The notes under the pieces are model-generated. The model saw only the letters and a list, made by a program, of their open reading frames with translations. It was not told the DNA's origin and did not search any database. The translations under genes and the position numbers were made by a program. From the NCBI GenBank assembly GCA_963978905.1, contig OZ022257.1, positions 10,624,509 through 10,688,508 of the forward strand: 64,000 nucleotides of DNA. Direction: 5' to 3'. Shown here in pieces: positions 1 through 11,600 of the stretch. The number at the start of each line of letters is the position of its first letter. Positions within the stretch are counted from its first letter, which is position 1. Origin of the DNA: Trichostrongylus colubriformis. Its lineage: Eukaryota; Nematoda; Chromadorea; Rhabditida; Trichostrongylidae.

Positions 1-122
1 CCATGACCTAGAAAATCCCACTGTAGTGTAACAACCCTTCTGCTGCTAATCGGTAGTGAACTAATGTCTTCTCATCGCATAAACAAGTGTGACTAACTCA
101 CTCATATTCAACCGTAGGTTCT

Positions 123-410
123 CTATGTCGCATGTGACTCGATGAACGCCAATCCTCCTCTAAATATCGAGGCAGGTTCTAACGTTATTTTAAACTGACG
201 AGAAGATGCGTACAAAAACTGTTTGATGATAAAATCACCTCGCACAGGGAAACCAGGATACTCGATTCTTGCTGATCTCAAACGGTAATCGAACTCATCG
301 ATAGCAGCTCGTCTACCGAAATCATCATGAAGAATTGGTCCTCTTCCAAAATCATCACCACGAAAACCCCTTCTTCCAAATTCGAAATCATCAAGATCGG
401 CTCCTCCTAT
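123..410 (-). CDS. Putative terminal exon of an unidentified minus-strand gene
   Basis: On the minus strand the frame is open from a TCTTCTCAG acceptor (exon would begin at 410) down to a TAG at 123-125, about 95 codons. The first half is rich in Gly, Arg, Asp and Phe (DDFEFGRRGFRGDDFGRG is typical), then becomes more ordinary (IDEFDYRLRSARIEYPG). A GTGATT donor at about 239-244 could end the exon earlier. There is no ATG in the open stretch, so it would be an internal or last exon whose upstream exons lie at higher coordinates; I did not find them. No family recognised. The composition bias and lack of partners keep confidence low. Confidence 0.35.
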   Translation of the reverse strand: MGGADLDDFEFGRRGFRGDDFGRGPILHDDFGRRAAIDEFDYRLRSARIEYPGFPVRGDFIIKQFLYASSRQFKITLEPASIFRGGLAFIESHAT

Positions 411-1343
411 CTGAGAAGACAGAGATACAGATGAGCAAGGCTGATACAGATGAGCAAGGCTGCTGAACGACTTGAAAAGCAGAGTGCTTTACTCTTATTA
501 CTGCGAGTTCTGTGAGAGCTACGGATTAATACACCCGGAAACTGATGGGAGACACTGTGATCTCCACTGCCCAACATTGCAAAATCGTAAAATCTGACAT
601 GAGTTAAAATAGGTGGAAAAACTGGCTCTCCATACCGATTGAACTATTTGTTACAGCATTTCTGAGGTATGACGTTTTCTGATAGCCGTCTACAACCCGT
701 TGAGCAGAACTTGATAAATATTAAACGCTACAAACCTGATCAGGAAACGATGAATAATCTCTGAAGCCACCATATCGATCTAAACCAAACATACATTTTA
801 GAAAGTAGCAGTGAGTCAAACATGGAAATTTATAAGGGTACTCACCCGCATGTGAATACATAGGTGACTGCAAGATCACCTCACAATCGCACACCTAAAA
901 GATCGATATAAAACGATGGCATTGTTACATGTATTGTTCCACCAAAGTGGCACGGGAATCTCTGCACTACGAAATGACGAAGAAAATCCGTAAATTATGA
1001 AAAGTAAGCAATGATGGCCCCAGAGACCGCAAGCACCGTTTGCGCGGAATTACTAGTAGTGAGCGAGAAACTCTGAAAAGTAAGATGAAAAACGCGTCGA
1101 TGTAAAAACGCAGGGACTAACTTATTAATCCTATTGACTTTGCCCCAACGTGAGTGGCAATTTCAGTGGCATTTTTTTCCTAGAGCTCTTTTTTTTTCAG
1201 CATTTTCTCATAGACCAAAGAACACAACCCCCTCATCTCCAGAGAGGCTGTGCAAGAAATCAACAAAATCTAGAAAAGTCCACTTGGCATGGTAATGTGA
1301 CTACGATAAAGGTGAATTCAAGGCAAATCCATTTCTTAGCACA
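411..1343. other. No supported gene
   Basis: I see no convincing coding stretch, RNA gene or clear repeat here. A 17-base tandem duplication (GATACAGATGAGCAAGGCT-like) sits at about 424-462. Confidence 0.5.
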
Positions 1344-1562
1344 ATGAAAAAAGTTAAACAGATGCAGAAACGAGAAGTGACCGCAAGCCGCAGCGGTGTG
1401 GACCAAACACCTCGGCAGAGGAAACGTCGAGTGGATGAACTATTCCCAACTTCCCGTGTTGATAAAAGCACTTATTCCATTTCCATAGAAAAAACGCCTG
1501 ACAGCTTGGGCTACACAGAGGGCACAGCGCAGTCGACTGCCTACCAGAGTGCGGTCCTATAG
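1344..1562 (+). CDS. Weak candidate small ORF or 3' exon, unknown
   Basis: An ATG-initiated frame of 72 codons with a basic cluster (RQRKRR at residues 24-29) and a Ser/Thr/Tyr-rich tail, ending in TAG. The region upstream is T/C-rich and could carry an acceptor. No family recognised; the antisense strand is also open over nearly the same interval, so this may be chance. Confidence 0.2.
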   Translation: MKKVKQMQKREVTASRSGVDQTPRQRKRRVDELFPTSRVDKSTYSISIEKTPDSLGYTEGTAQSTAYQSAVL

Positions 1563-1972
1563 TGATTACATACGGCGACACCTACGTCCCTTTAATAAAT
1601 GAGAATCTTCGAGCACGAAGCTTGCACTCAAGTTGTTTTAAAATTCAAGTCAATGTTCGTTTATCCACCTATGTTGCGCGGGTTTAGATGTACGTATCGG
1701 TGTTGCTTTTGCATCTGTTATTGTTAATTTAGCAATTGTTCAGTGAATTATCGAGTTCCCTGTGTAGTTACGTATCCGGTTCTGTTTGTGCCATTCAAGA
1801 TTGTAAAGATGTGCTGGGAAATAGTCGGGGACCCATCCCCGGCCGCGAGAGGATAGCACACGGCCCCATAAGTATGACGCTTTGCATTGATCACCAGATT
1901 ACCAGCAGGAATCGTACTGCATGTTGCTTAACATACCCCAAAGCTTTCCCTTGTAGGTTTGAGGGTACTAAT

Positions 1973-2272
1973 CCACTATCACTACCTCAGATACCGCTAG
2001 TTGAGTAAAAAAAATTTCCTGCCGAAACTTCGTCTTTAGGGGTTATTCAGGGTGCGATCACGAATAAGACATCCGTTTTCCCAAATAACCCTCTCTGGGC
2101 AAAGTTTCAGCGATTTTGATGAGAACGAGTTGTTGCACCCATGATGCAGTTGCACCAAATTGGCGCAAACGCCAAAAACGGATGTCATATTCGTGATCGG
2201 CACCCTGAATAGGCTAAGAGGTTCAACGAAAATTTTTAACCTAACTCGCGGTATCTGGGGTAGTGATAGTGG
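1973..2272. repeat. 300-bp foldback element upstream of the CCT3 gene
   Basis: The ends CCACTATCACTACC (1973) and GGTAGTGATAGTGG (to 2272) are inverted copies, and the inversion runs inward for about 110 bases per arm (for example ATTCAGGGTGCGATCACGAAT against its reverse complement near 2190-2215) with a few mismatches. It looks like a non-autonomous foldback/MITE element. It ends about 240 bp before the first coding exon of the CCT3 gene, so it sits in the likely promoter region. No target duplication was obvious. Confidence 0.7.
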
Positions 2273-2514
2273 ATATTGCCGGTTTGAGCACAGATCCCCT
2301 GATGAAGCAATGAGTATTGCTCCTCGAAGCATAGCGATGTTTGCCTTGCGTCCTAAGCATGACTCCGCTTAGTGGGATTGTCTCCTCTGCTCCACAGTTA
2401 CTTACACTCGGTTAACAGCTGTGTCGTAAAGTGAAGCGAGATGACCGCCACATTTTGTCATCTGTTAATACAGTATCAGTTTGACAGTCTCTATCTAAAT
2501 TTTTAAGGGTAAAG

Positions 2515-5500
2515 ATGATGCGTGGTGCGAGTCAGCAGCCGATCATCGTGCTCAGCCAGGGCACGAAGAGAGAGAGCGGTCACCAAGTTCAAATTGGTAA
2601 CATTACTGCATGTAAAGTAAGCATCCATGTAATCATAATATACTTTTTGTTACTATTACAGTTAGAGACGAGTGTTGAAGAGCTTTCCACTCTGGAATGG
2701 TGTCATTGACTTTTTTTTAGGATTTATGAGATGCTACGATGATAAAATTTTTCATTTCAGACAATTGCTGATGTTATTCGCACGAGTTTGGGTCCAAGAG
2801 CGATGCTGAAAATGCTTATGGATCCAATGGGAGGCATTGTGATGACCAATGATGGCAATGCAATTCTGAGGTTTCCTGCTACTTTATTCGCTGTAGTGTG
2901 GGAATTGAAGAACCTTTAGTGTTTTAGAGAAATCACCGTCAAGCATCCTGCTGCCAAAAGTATGATCGAGATTGCAAGAACTCAGGTAAGCACAGCTGTC
3001 ATTTCATACTTATGCTTTAGATCCTCTTTGGGTCCCATTTACTTCATACTGTGTAGCTTTTACAGCAAGTCTTCATTGTGAACGCGTGTAAAGTTCCTGT
3101 TTAGGATGAAGAAACAGGCGACGGAACTACATCTGTCATAGTTCTCGCTGGTGAAGTCATGGCTCAGGCTCAACAGTTCTTGGAGCAAAAGATTCACCCT
3201 ACAATCATCATTCAGGTGAAAATAAATTTTTCTGAACGAAGTATGTCCAGGATTTCGTTATTTTCTGTATATTTGTCCACGTAACACTTAGATCATCTTT
3301 TCAGCATTTCATATTTTGACAGATTCAACGATAACGTTGTCTATGGTCATTGAATTTTTATAGGCTTATCGAGCTGCCTTGGAAGACATGATTAAGCTGG
3401 CTGAGGAGAAGTATAGCAGGTCGATCGATGTCAGTAATGACAAAGAGGTTGGCATATTCTCATTCACTAAAATACCGCATACATTGCTTATCCACATTTT
3501 TTGAGGTCGTTTCCGTTGTGAAGTCATGTCTGGGGACTAAGATGTTGAGCAAGTGGATGGACCTTGCTGTACAAATATCGCTGGATGCAGTAAAGACGAT
3601 CCGAGTTGATAAAGGAAACGCAAGTGAAATAGATATCAAGAGGTTAGTTTCCATCATCTTGTTTCATTTGCTTCTGTGGCGTACGAAAAACCAAGAAAAG
3701 GCGATAATGCGGGAAGGATTTGTGGTTCCCTGGTTTTCATTATCAGGTAGTTTATCCTGTTTATCTGCTTGTATTTTGTGTTTTACAATATTGTGTCTTA
3801 CAATGCCTACATATGTGGATTGATTATGAACTCCACGCTTTGTTGCTGAGTACTTGTCCGGGAGACACTTTGATAGAGATGAATACGAGTGTGTCCTTGT
3901 CGTTTCCATTGATTAACATTCGTCGTTTAAACTACTCTCTTCTAGATATTGCCGCATAGAAAAGATTCCTGGTGGAACCATCGAAGAAAGCAGGGTGATT
4001 AAAGGTGTTATTCTTAACAAGGTATTGTGATGTTTTCGTTTATTTTTACGATGTTCTGTCATCCAATGTCATTTTATAGGATGTCACCCATGCAAAAATG
4101 CGACGACGCATTGAACATCCTCGAATAGTATTGCTCGACTGCAATCTGGAATATAAGAAAGGAGAATCCCAGACATCGCTGGAGATCATGAAAGAGGAAG
4201 ATATTAGCAAAATTTTGGAGCAGGTAGACAGCTAGTTATTCTTCTGTTTTATCAGTTTTTTCTATTTCTTTCTACAAAATTCACATTGAAACACACTGTA
4301 TATAGGAGGAAGAATCTATTCGTAAGCAGTGCGACGAAATCATCAGCGTGAAACCTGATTTAGTCTTTACTGAAAAAGGAATCTCTGATTTGGCTCAGCA
4401 TTTCCTTCTGAAAGCTGGCATTACAGCGATTAGGCGTTTGAAGAAAACTGACAACAACAGATTGGCAAGGTTTGCTTGATGTTTTTTCCTTTTCTCCTTT
4501 GGTTAATGGAATGCATAAAAGATGGACTGTTTCACAATTTTTTGTTTATGACCTTCCTTTTCTGTTAGTAGCACATTGCAATACTTGCTCCTAGATAGGC
4601 CACCATGAGATTTCGCCCTTTTGCGATCCTGCGACTTCGCGGCGTCGCACTTTCGCCCGCGATACTGCGATATTCAGATTTTGCAAGGCTACAACTTCGC
4701 GTGCGGACCGAAAAATCGCGAAGTCTGACGGCAGCCTTCGTAACCGTTTTTTTACCTTGCATAATTCGATGCTGTCTTTGAATATTTTGCATTTGTAGGG
4801 TATGCGGTGCCAGGATTGTTAACGATACAACAGATCTCCGAGAATGCGACGTGGGCACCCAGGCTGACCTTTTCGAAATCACGAAGATCGGCGATGAGTC
4901 AGTCTAAAATGTCTTTTCTCGATGTTTTCATCAAAATATTTTTCATCTCTTCTGGCATACTTTTGTATCCTTTGCTGTTTAGGTACTACACTTATGTGAC
5001 ATCGGAGAAAACCACAGCTTGCACGATTTGTCTTCGAGGCCCATCAAAAGATGTTATCAATGAGGTTTGTCATGGTGATATCAAAATGAAATCATGTCAG
5101 GAAGTTTGGTCTCTCATTTGCATGGAGTTCTTTTGGAAATCATGAGCACGCTCCTTCTTGCTTATATTATTTTTTATTTTATTTTAGGTGGAACGCAATC
5201 TTCAAGATTCTCTTCACGTGGTTAGAAACATAATGTTGAATCCTCGCCTTGTTCCGGGTGGTGGTGCTCTAGAGATGGCTCTTGCTCAAGTCGGTTACTT
5301 TTCATCATTTTTTGTTCGGCTAGTTTTATAATACTTACCAAGAAGTGACGTTCAGGCCATAACTGAGAAGGGAAAATCCATGGAGGGTGTCCGACAATGG
5401 CCCTACAAAGCAATCGCCAGAGCACTTGAGGTATTTTTTGATGAAGTTTAAGAGTGGCGGCTGGAACGATGTTGTTGTTAGTATATAATACAACGCTGCT

Positions 5501-6602
5501 GAGCATCATCATAGTTTCTAATAAAATATTGAGCAGAAATTTCGTGCAAGTGAACGTGTTATTTATATGAGTTATTCACTGTTTTATAGGTGATTCCTCG
5601 CACTCTTATCCAAAACTGCGCAGGAAACACAATTCGTCAATTGACAGCACTTCGTGCAAAGCATGCTCAAAATGCTGATAATTGGACTTGGGGAATTAAT
5701 GGCACAACAGGCGAACTGGTAAGCTCGCACTTCTCTTCGCTATTGCCTTCACTTATTGTTTTGATCAGTGGTGCATTCCAAAAAGATTGGGTTTAGGTGG
5801 ACATGTGCAAATTGGACATTTGGGATCCCCTCAGTGTACGTGTGCAAGTGCTGAAAACTGCAGTGGAAACATCGGTATGGCTCTTCGTGTCGTCATTTTT
5901 TTCTTGACAGCCAGCAAATTGGTTGTCGTTTGCTATATTTCTGGGTTATCTCCCAGTGATCGCGTAGGATGAGTGAATTGTTTTGCAACCGCCGCATTTT
6001 GCTGATTCGGGTACGATCAGGTCAGGGTCAGCTGTGCCCAATATAGTTAGGATAGCGCACGTGAAGGCTCTAGTCATCGCCTGTTCCTGTTGCGCAATTC
6101 ACTAAGTCGCATCACTCCTCTGAAACTCCCTTTACCGTACACGTTTATCTATCTGTTCAAGGAAATTCCTTAATCGAGGTATTATATTGGCAGAATGAGC
6201 ATTTCCGCCCTTATTCCGGGAATAGTCATTTGTGACAATTTTCACATAGCGCTGTTGCGCTTTATCCTTTACTTTATGAGACACGCAAAATTTTGAGCAG
6301 CTAGAGATATATTTTATTCATGTGCATGAGTTTCGCTCAGTCACGACTGCGTATTCACGCCTAATTATTTGACGTCTTTCATATTCTTTTCTCTTGCAGT
6401 AGTTGAGTTAACTGTCCGTCGGGCTGACATTGCAGATGTTGTGCGCGCTGCAGATGAGCTATTAGCACTGAAACGACCATTTTCTCGTTAAAAACGTACT
6501 CCTCATATAATATAGGTCATGCTGCTTCGTATTGACGACATTGTATCGGGAACGAAGAAGACCCAACAAGGAGACGGCCCACAACAGGAAATGCCTCAGT
6601 AA
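2515..6602 (+). CDS. cct-3: T-complex protein 1 subunit gamma (CCT3)
   Basis: Subunit of the eight-membered cytosolic chaperonin CCT/TRiC, which folds actin and tubulin by ATP hydrolysis. Sixteen exons join in phase: 2515-2616, 2761-2870, 2928-2985, 3105-3215, 3364-3447, 3506-3642, 3946-4021, 4080-4223, 4306-4469, 4799-4897, 4983-5064, 5188-5289, 5356-5430, 5590-5718, 5797-5874, 6516-6602; 545 aa, the normal length. Visible landmarks are [13 protein letters not shown] and NDGNAIL in the N-terminal ATPase half, GDGTTS of the nucleotide site, [27 protein letters not shown] in the apical region, [14 protein letters not shown] and [13 protein letters not shown] at the C-terminus. The sequence follows C. 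elegans CCT-3 throughout. The ATG at 2515 lies 7 bases after a TTTTTAAG acceptor, suitable for spliced-leader trans-splicing. AATAAA is at 6809-6814. Intron 9 carries a foldback repeat and intron 15 holds an unexplained exon-like stretch (see findings). Confidence 0.97.
4595..4746. repeat. Foldback-type repeat in CCT3 intron 9
   Basis: A GC-rich block full of GCGAT/ATCGC words, unlike the AT-rich intron around it. It shares the phrase CAACTTCGCGTGCGGA with a related block at 35650-35815, and both end in words such as AAGTCTGA(C/T)GG. It is a member of a dispersed foldback family. Confidence 0.55.
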
Positions 6603-6814
6603 TCAACTCTGGTCTCAATCTTTGCGATTTTCTGTTCAACAGCTTTTTTGTCTATGCTTGCTTGGTTTGGATCGCCTGTCCCTACTATCTTTGTCTGGTT
6701 TTAAACAATGATCTTATGTAACTTGCAATTTCAGCAGAATGAGCAGCTTATGTCTGTATCTGCTGACACCTGTTGAAATTGTTGATTTTGTTGTTCATTA
6801 TTACGATCAATAAA

Positions 6815-8665
6815 TAGCTTTATGCGTGTTACAACTTGTATGTGGTTTGGCGGGAGTCTGTTATGTTCGGATGTGAATTACATATCGTGGACTTTACAAT
6901 GACGTTATTTGCTACGACCGTCAAGCTCTATTACTTTACACCTGAAAGTTTGAGCTCGTGTCAAGTGGCTTTTCTTTATCCTAAGTGCCAAGTTATGTAT
7001 AGAAAAGTTTATAATATTAATGAAAAAAGTTCGAAAAAGTTGAGAGACTACCGTGCCAAGAGCATTTTTGAAAGAAATTCGGTTCTTCATCGTTATGATT
7101 CTCGAGCAGGTTGGAGGTGGACTCTCTGATTTCACTGCGGATGCGCTGCACTCGTGATTCATGCACGTCTTTCGTTGCTAGGCAGAATCTCTTGTCAAGA
7201 AGGCCATTGTTTCCCAATCGGCTAGTGCTTTTTCCACGGCGATTTCGTCATCCAGAAACATTTCGCTGCCCCTGTTTGCCTTGAGAACTGACTGGAATGT
7301 GTAGGCTATTAATTAGAAGCCCCTTTTAAAAGCCTTCTTTTGTATCTCTAATGGTTAGCACTTATTTTGCGCATGGATGGGCTTACTATCGTACTGTACT
7401 GTTCTCGGTAGAGTTTACTGGCAAAGTGATGGCATCTTCCTTTGAAATGTCCTTTGAGCTTATCACGCGATAGTTGTCGGAGCAAGGTGCGTCTGCGGTC
7501 TGTTTTTTATGCCTCTTCATTATTAATGGCAGCGACTGCATGCCATGTGCGTCACCATACTTTTTTGTTGCATTTTTCCATCAAGTCTGTTAGATATGTG
7601 GGCACTTCTTAGCATTGAACCTGTTATTAAGACGACGCTATTTACTTGGCTGATGCGCCGTTCAAGAAATCAAGCTGAAATATCTCGATTCTGTTTCTCT
7701 TAACGTTCATTTTTCTGCCTCCGGCTCATTGTCACTCAAACAGGTTATTTTAATCTTTTTTGTTTGTTGCGTTTTTTGAGTATTCAACAGCATTTGGGCT
7801 CTTTTTTGAACTCATAGGCTTATTTGCAATCCTCACGTGGATTTTTATTACGTCTTCAGTAGGATAAATTTAAAAAAATGCAGACCGTTGGCTTTTGTCA
7901 GATGTCAGGGTGTGTTCAAGTCTAGAAATGAATAATGAGTATGAAGATTGGGTCTGCTCGATGAAATCCGATCTTATAGATCTTGGATTACCTTGATTAT
8001 TATTTCTGCTCCTCTCACTGCCATACTTGGTTTTTACCTAAATTTCTTATTCGCTGCGTGCGTACACTATAGAAATGGGAGAACGTGTGAACGATTAAGG
8101 CTACTTCATCTCTCTTTATATCATTGTAATGTCCATTATATCAGTGGGTAGCAAAATTTTTGCGAGCTTTGTCGAAATTCTGGAAGTTCCTAGTATTTTG
8201 AGTAGTGTGGCTTCCAGTCCTGAACAAACTGCTTGCTTTGTTCCACTTTCTTCGATTGTGAAAAGAATGACTATTTCTCAAGATTGACTTCAGTTGCTTC
8301 TCCCTAAGGAACATCGCCGGGGTTCTAGCGCAAGGCCGTGCTGGTCGGCATCACGACAAGCTGGTGCCTAGCTCGTGTTTTTTTACTTTTCCTACTTAAA
8401 AATCAGCTGTTATTCTATAACTTATCTATTTTTAACTCGTTAACGAATGTGAATAAGTGTGAGGGAAAAGTCGTTCTCGAAATTTATACACTAATTTTTG
8501 GTGTGAAAGGTAGGCACAAGAATGTCTCAAAAGTAGCCCTGCAATCGTAAATATGCTGTATGTTATTCTGTTATCTAAATCCTTTCGAAGGGATTACGCT
8601 GATTTCTTTATTGTTCCATTCGCCTTTAATCTACGATATTGAACTATGGTTCCACTAGATTGCCA
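6815..8665. other. Intergenic stretch between CCT3 and TOG genes
   Basis: No gene is supported. A minus-strand open stretch at about 7080-7270 (LLDKRFCLATKDVHESRVQR is typical) looks protein-like but has no clear start, acceptor or partner exons. The rest is AT-rich without recognisable features until an AG at 8657-8658, 7 bases before the next start codon. Confidence 0.5.
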
Positions 8666-11600
8666 ATGGATGAATGGGATCTATTGGATGAAGTCGATGT
8701 GATTTCTCTTTGGCCTAATGAACACAAAAAGAATGTCGTATCGGCGAAATGGCAAGAGCGAAAGGAGGCACTGGAGGTTAGTGAAGATACCGCTGCCTTC
8801 CGCTTCCAGTGGCACTGAGCAGTGCAGTATTTCGGAAAGAGGTTGTAACAGATTTCTCTGCGGTTGGGTTGTAACGAAAATGCTGTGGTATGTGGCAGTC
8901 CACTGATTTGTCAAACAGAGCTGAAGGAATATTATAAAATTATGGCATAGTTAAATTTTTTTAATCTGATTTTACGACATAATTTTTTGTAGGTATTATC
9001 AAATCTTATCGATAAACATCCTCGACTATCAACTTCATCAATGACGATTTATGGGGAGTTGATGGACAATCTGAAGAAGGTTCGTTCATTATTTTAGCCA
9101 CGTCGAGTCACTTTTTGAATTGCTTTAGATTATTGCTCATGATAGTAATATCAACGTTGTCATGGCTGCTCTACACGTAGTTAATAGGATGGCTAAAGGA
9201 CTTAGGGACCGATTCTGCTGTTTTATCTCAATGGTAGGTGAATTTTGCTTGAGTTGTTCTATGTTTTTTGCTTCACTACCTATTTTATTTTCTCCTTTCT
9301 TTATTTCATTTTTGTTTCTTACTAAATAGTAATATTCGCTTTTATAATTATCTTGAAATGTTTGCTCATGGCGTGGTAAACTTAGTGGCAGCTTGACCAT
9401 TTTTTATCCCCCTTTTCCTTTTGATCGCAGTCCAACGGACTGATTCAAGATTTTCTCAGATCTGGTCTGTTGTTCTCGACAAGTCTAAAGATAAGAAGGT
9501 CACTGTTCGTGTAGCGGTTGGAGAAGCCCTAGATGCTATTTCTGATGTGGTAAATACCTTTTTCTGAGAAATTCCGCCGGTTCCGATTTTTTGAAATTCG
9601 TTCATTCGTTCAGTGTGGTACCGACCGTCTCACTAAAGATCTATGCGAACACTTGTCAAAACCGAACCCTCAATCAAAGCAGTGCCTATGCTCATTTTTA
9701 ACTCGGTATTTCGTCCGACAGACCACTGTTGAACTGGAGTTTGCCAAAGCCGTTCTGCCCATTGTTGTGAAGGTTTGAAATAATCTTTTTTGGCTAATTC
9801 CGGTGTGATAAGTATGCTTATCTGTTGTTCTCACAGCGTGCAAAACTTACCTCGAATGGTTTAATGGATCGACTTTAGCATGCTTCGGATAGTGACCCCT
9901 CCGTTCGTGATGCTGCTTGCAGCACTCTTGGGTCAGCTCGTAGGCTCTTGGGAAAAGGTTTGGACGCATTCTTGGCACCAATCATTACCGAGAAAGCAAA
10001 ACTAGACAAGGTACGTTCTACTTTACATTCTTGAGCATCTCATGTTTCTTTCCAATAGCTTAATACGTCATTTCATATATTTATTCATCAGCTGCTTTTA
10101 TACACCTTCATAGAAATTTCATATAATCATCAGACCTTCCTCCTACTTCTGTTCCAGAGTAAATGATTAGTATTTTTTAGGTGGAAGAATACTGTGAAGA
10201 GGCGAAAAAACAACACGCAGAGTTCCTCGCCAGTCGACCCCAAGGTGGACCGTCAAGCGGCCATGCGTCTGGTGATGTTGTCGAGTCAATAGTGAGTCTG
10301 GAGTGGTTCCACTCATGATTGTTAATAAGGTTCATCGAATTCGGCTATTGTGCAGGTACAAGGGTTATATACTTCCGAATCCTAATTCTGGGCAACCCAC
10401 CCCCCTCCGCCCCCTCGTCGGAACCATCTTTATCCTATGCAGCTTTACACCTTCTCAACCTACAGAAAAATTAGACATTGGAGTGGTGTAATCACCCTTT
10501 TAGTAGCAGCTAGCTCAAGGATATAGGTGATGAGGAAAACAGAGTGTACAGATGTGAGAGTACAGCTTCTTGGTTCGATTGGACCCGTTAATCGTCTTCT
10601 ATATCGCGAAGCCACTCCCCTGACGTGCTAACCTATGAGTTGCAAATGTGAAACTCATTCTTGATGAGCAGCAGTAACAGATTAGATGTACACCCATTCA
10701 TGTTACCTTGGTTTCTATTTCCTGCTTGATTTCCCTCTTGACTTGTTCCGTTGCAATTCTGTGTTCAAAATAAAAGCCAGCATTTTTTGTTTAGTTTATT
10801 GCTAGATGCAAATATTATCAATTTTTTTGCGTTTTTCAAGTCAGAAGAAGTTGGAACATCAGCGTCAGATCATGCAAAGGACGTCGATCCGTGGACATTG
10901 ATGGATCCTACGAATGTAGTGGAGAAGCTGAGGCAGGATTTCGATGAGCTGGTAGTTTACGTTTCCTTCCAGATTTGTGGATTTGATCCAGGTTATTACT
11001 CTAGATGGCATCCAAAAAGTGGCAGGAGAGGAAGGAAGCAGTCGACAGCATGCTGTCGATAGTGGAAAGTGCACCACGTGTTGAAATGTCACCTGAACTG
11101 CAACAAGTCATGACGACACTTATTAAGGTCCGCGTTTTTTGCTCTGTATCATGCGCCTTTTCTCATACGTCTTTTGTTTTGCTCTGACATTCTTCTGCCT
11201 TGAGGATCTTAAGTGACATTGTCCTCTTAGATGAATCATACTAGCAAATTATCAATCTTATAGAAACTTCAAACCTAGACGTCCAAAAGTCTGTAACCAC
11301 TCTAAAGTTGTGGCCCATGCACAATGATTTTAAGTATTGATTGCTTGAATCTGTAAACTGCAGGCACTGGAAAAGGATGTCAATATAAATGTCAGCAGCA
11401 GTTGTGCAAAAGTGCTGGGAAAACTGGCTATAAGCATCCGGACAGATTTTGCGGTTCTGGTGCCAAAGGTATGTGTATTTCTTCCTGAAGTCTTTTCTCG
11501 TTGCTGCTGTTTTCAACTCTACCGCATACCATCAGGTCATGCCGATAGCATTCGATAAGCTGAAGGAGAAAAAAGCAGTTCTAAGAAACGAATTGGTCGA

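Noticed and set aside
7017..7270. Minus-strand coding-like stretch between CCT3 and the TOG gene
   Set aside because: Protein-like residues occur in two overlapping frames, with no start, acceptor or partner exon, so I could not support a gene.
9837..9878. Upstream acceptor (CTCACAG at 9836) for TOG exon 6
   Set aside because: Using it brings an in-frame TAG at 9876-9878; the CTTTAG acceptor at 9878 gives the exact family alignment (VVK then HASDSDPSVRDAA).
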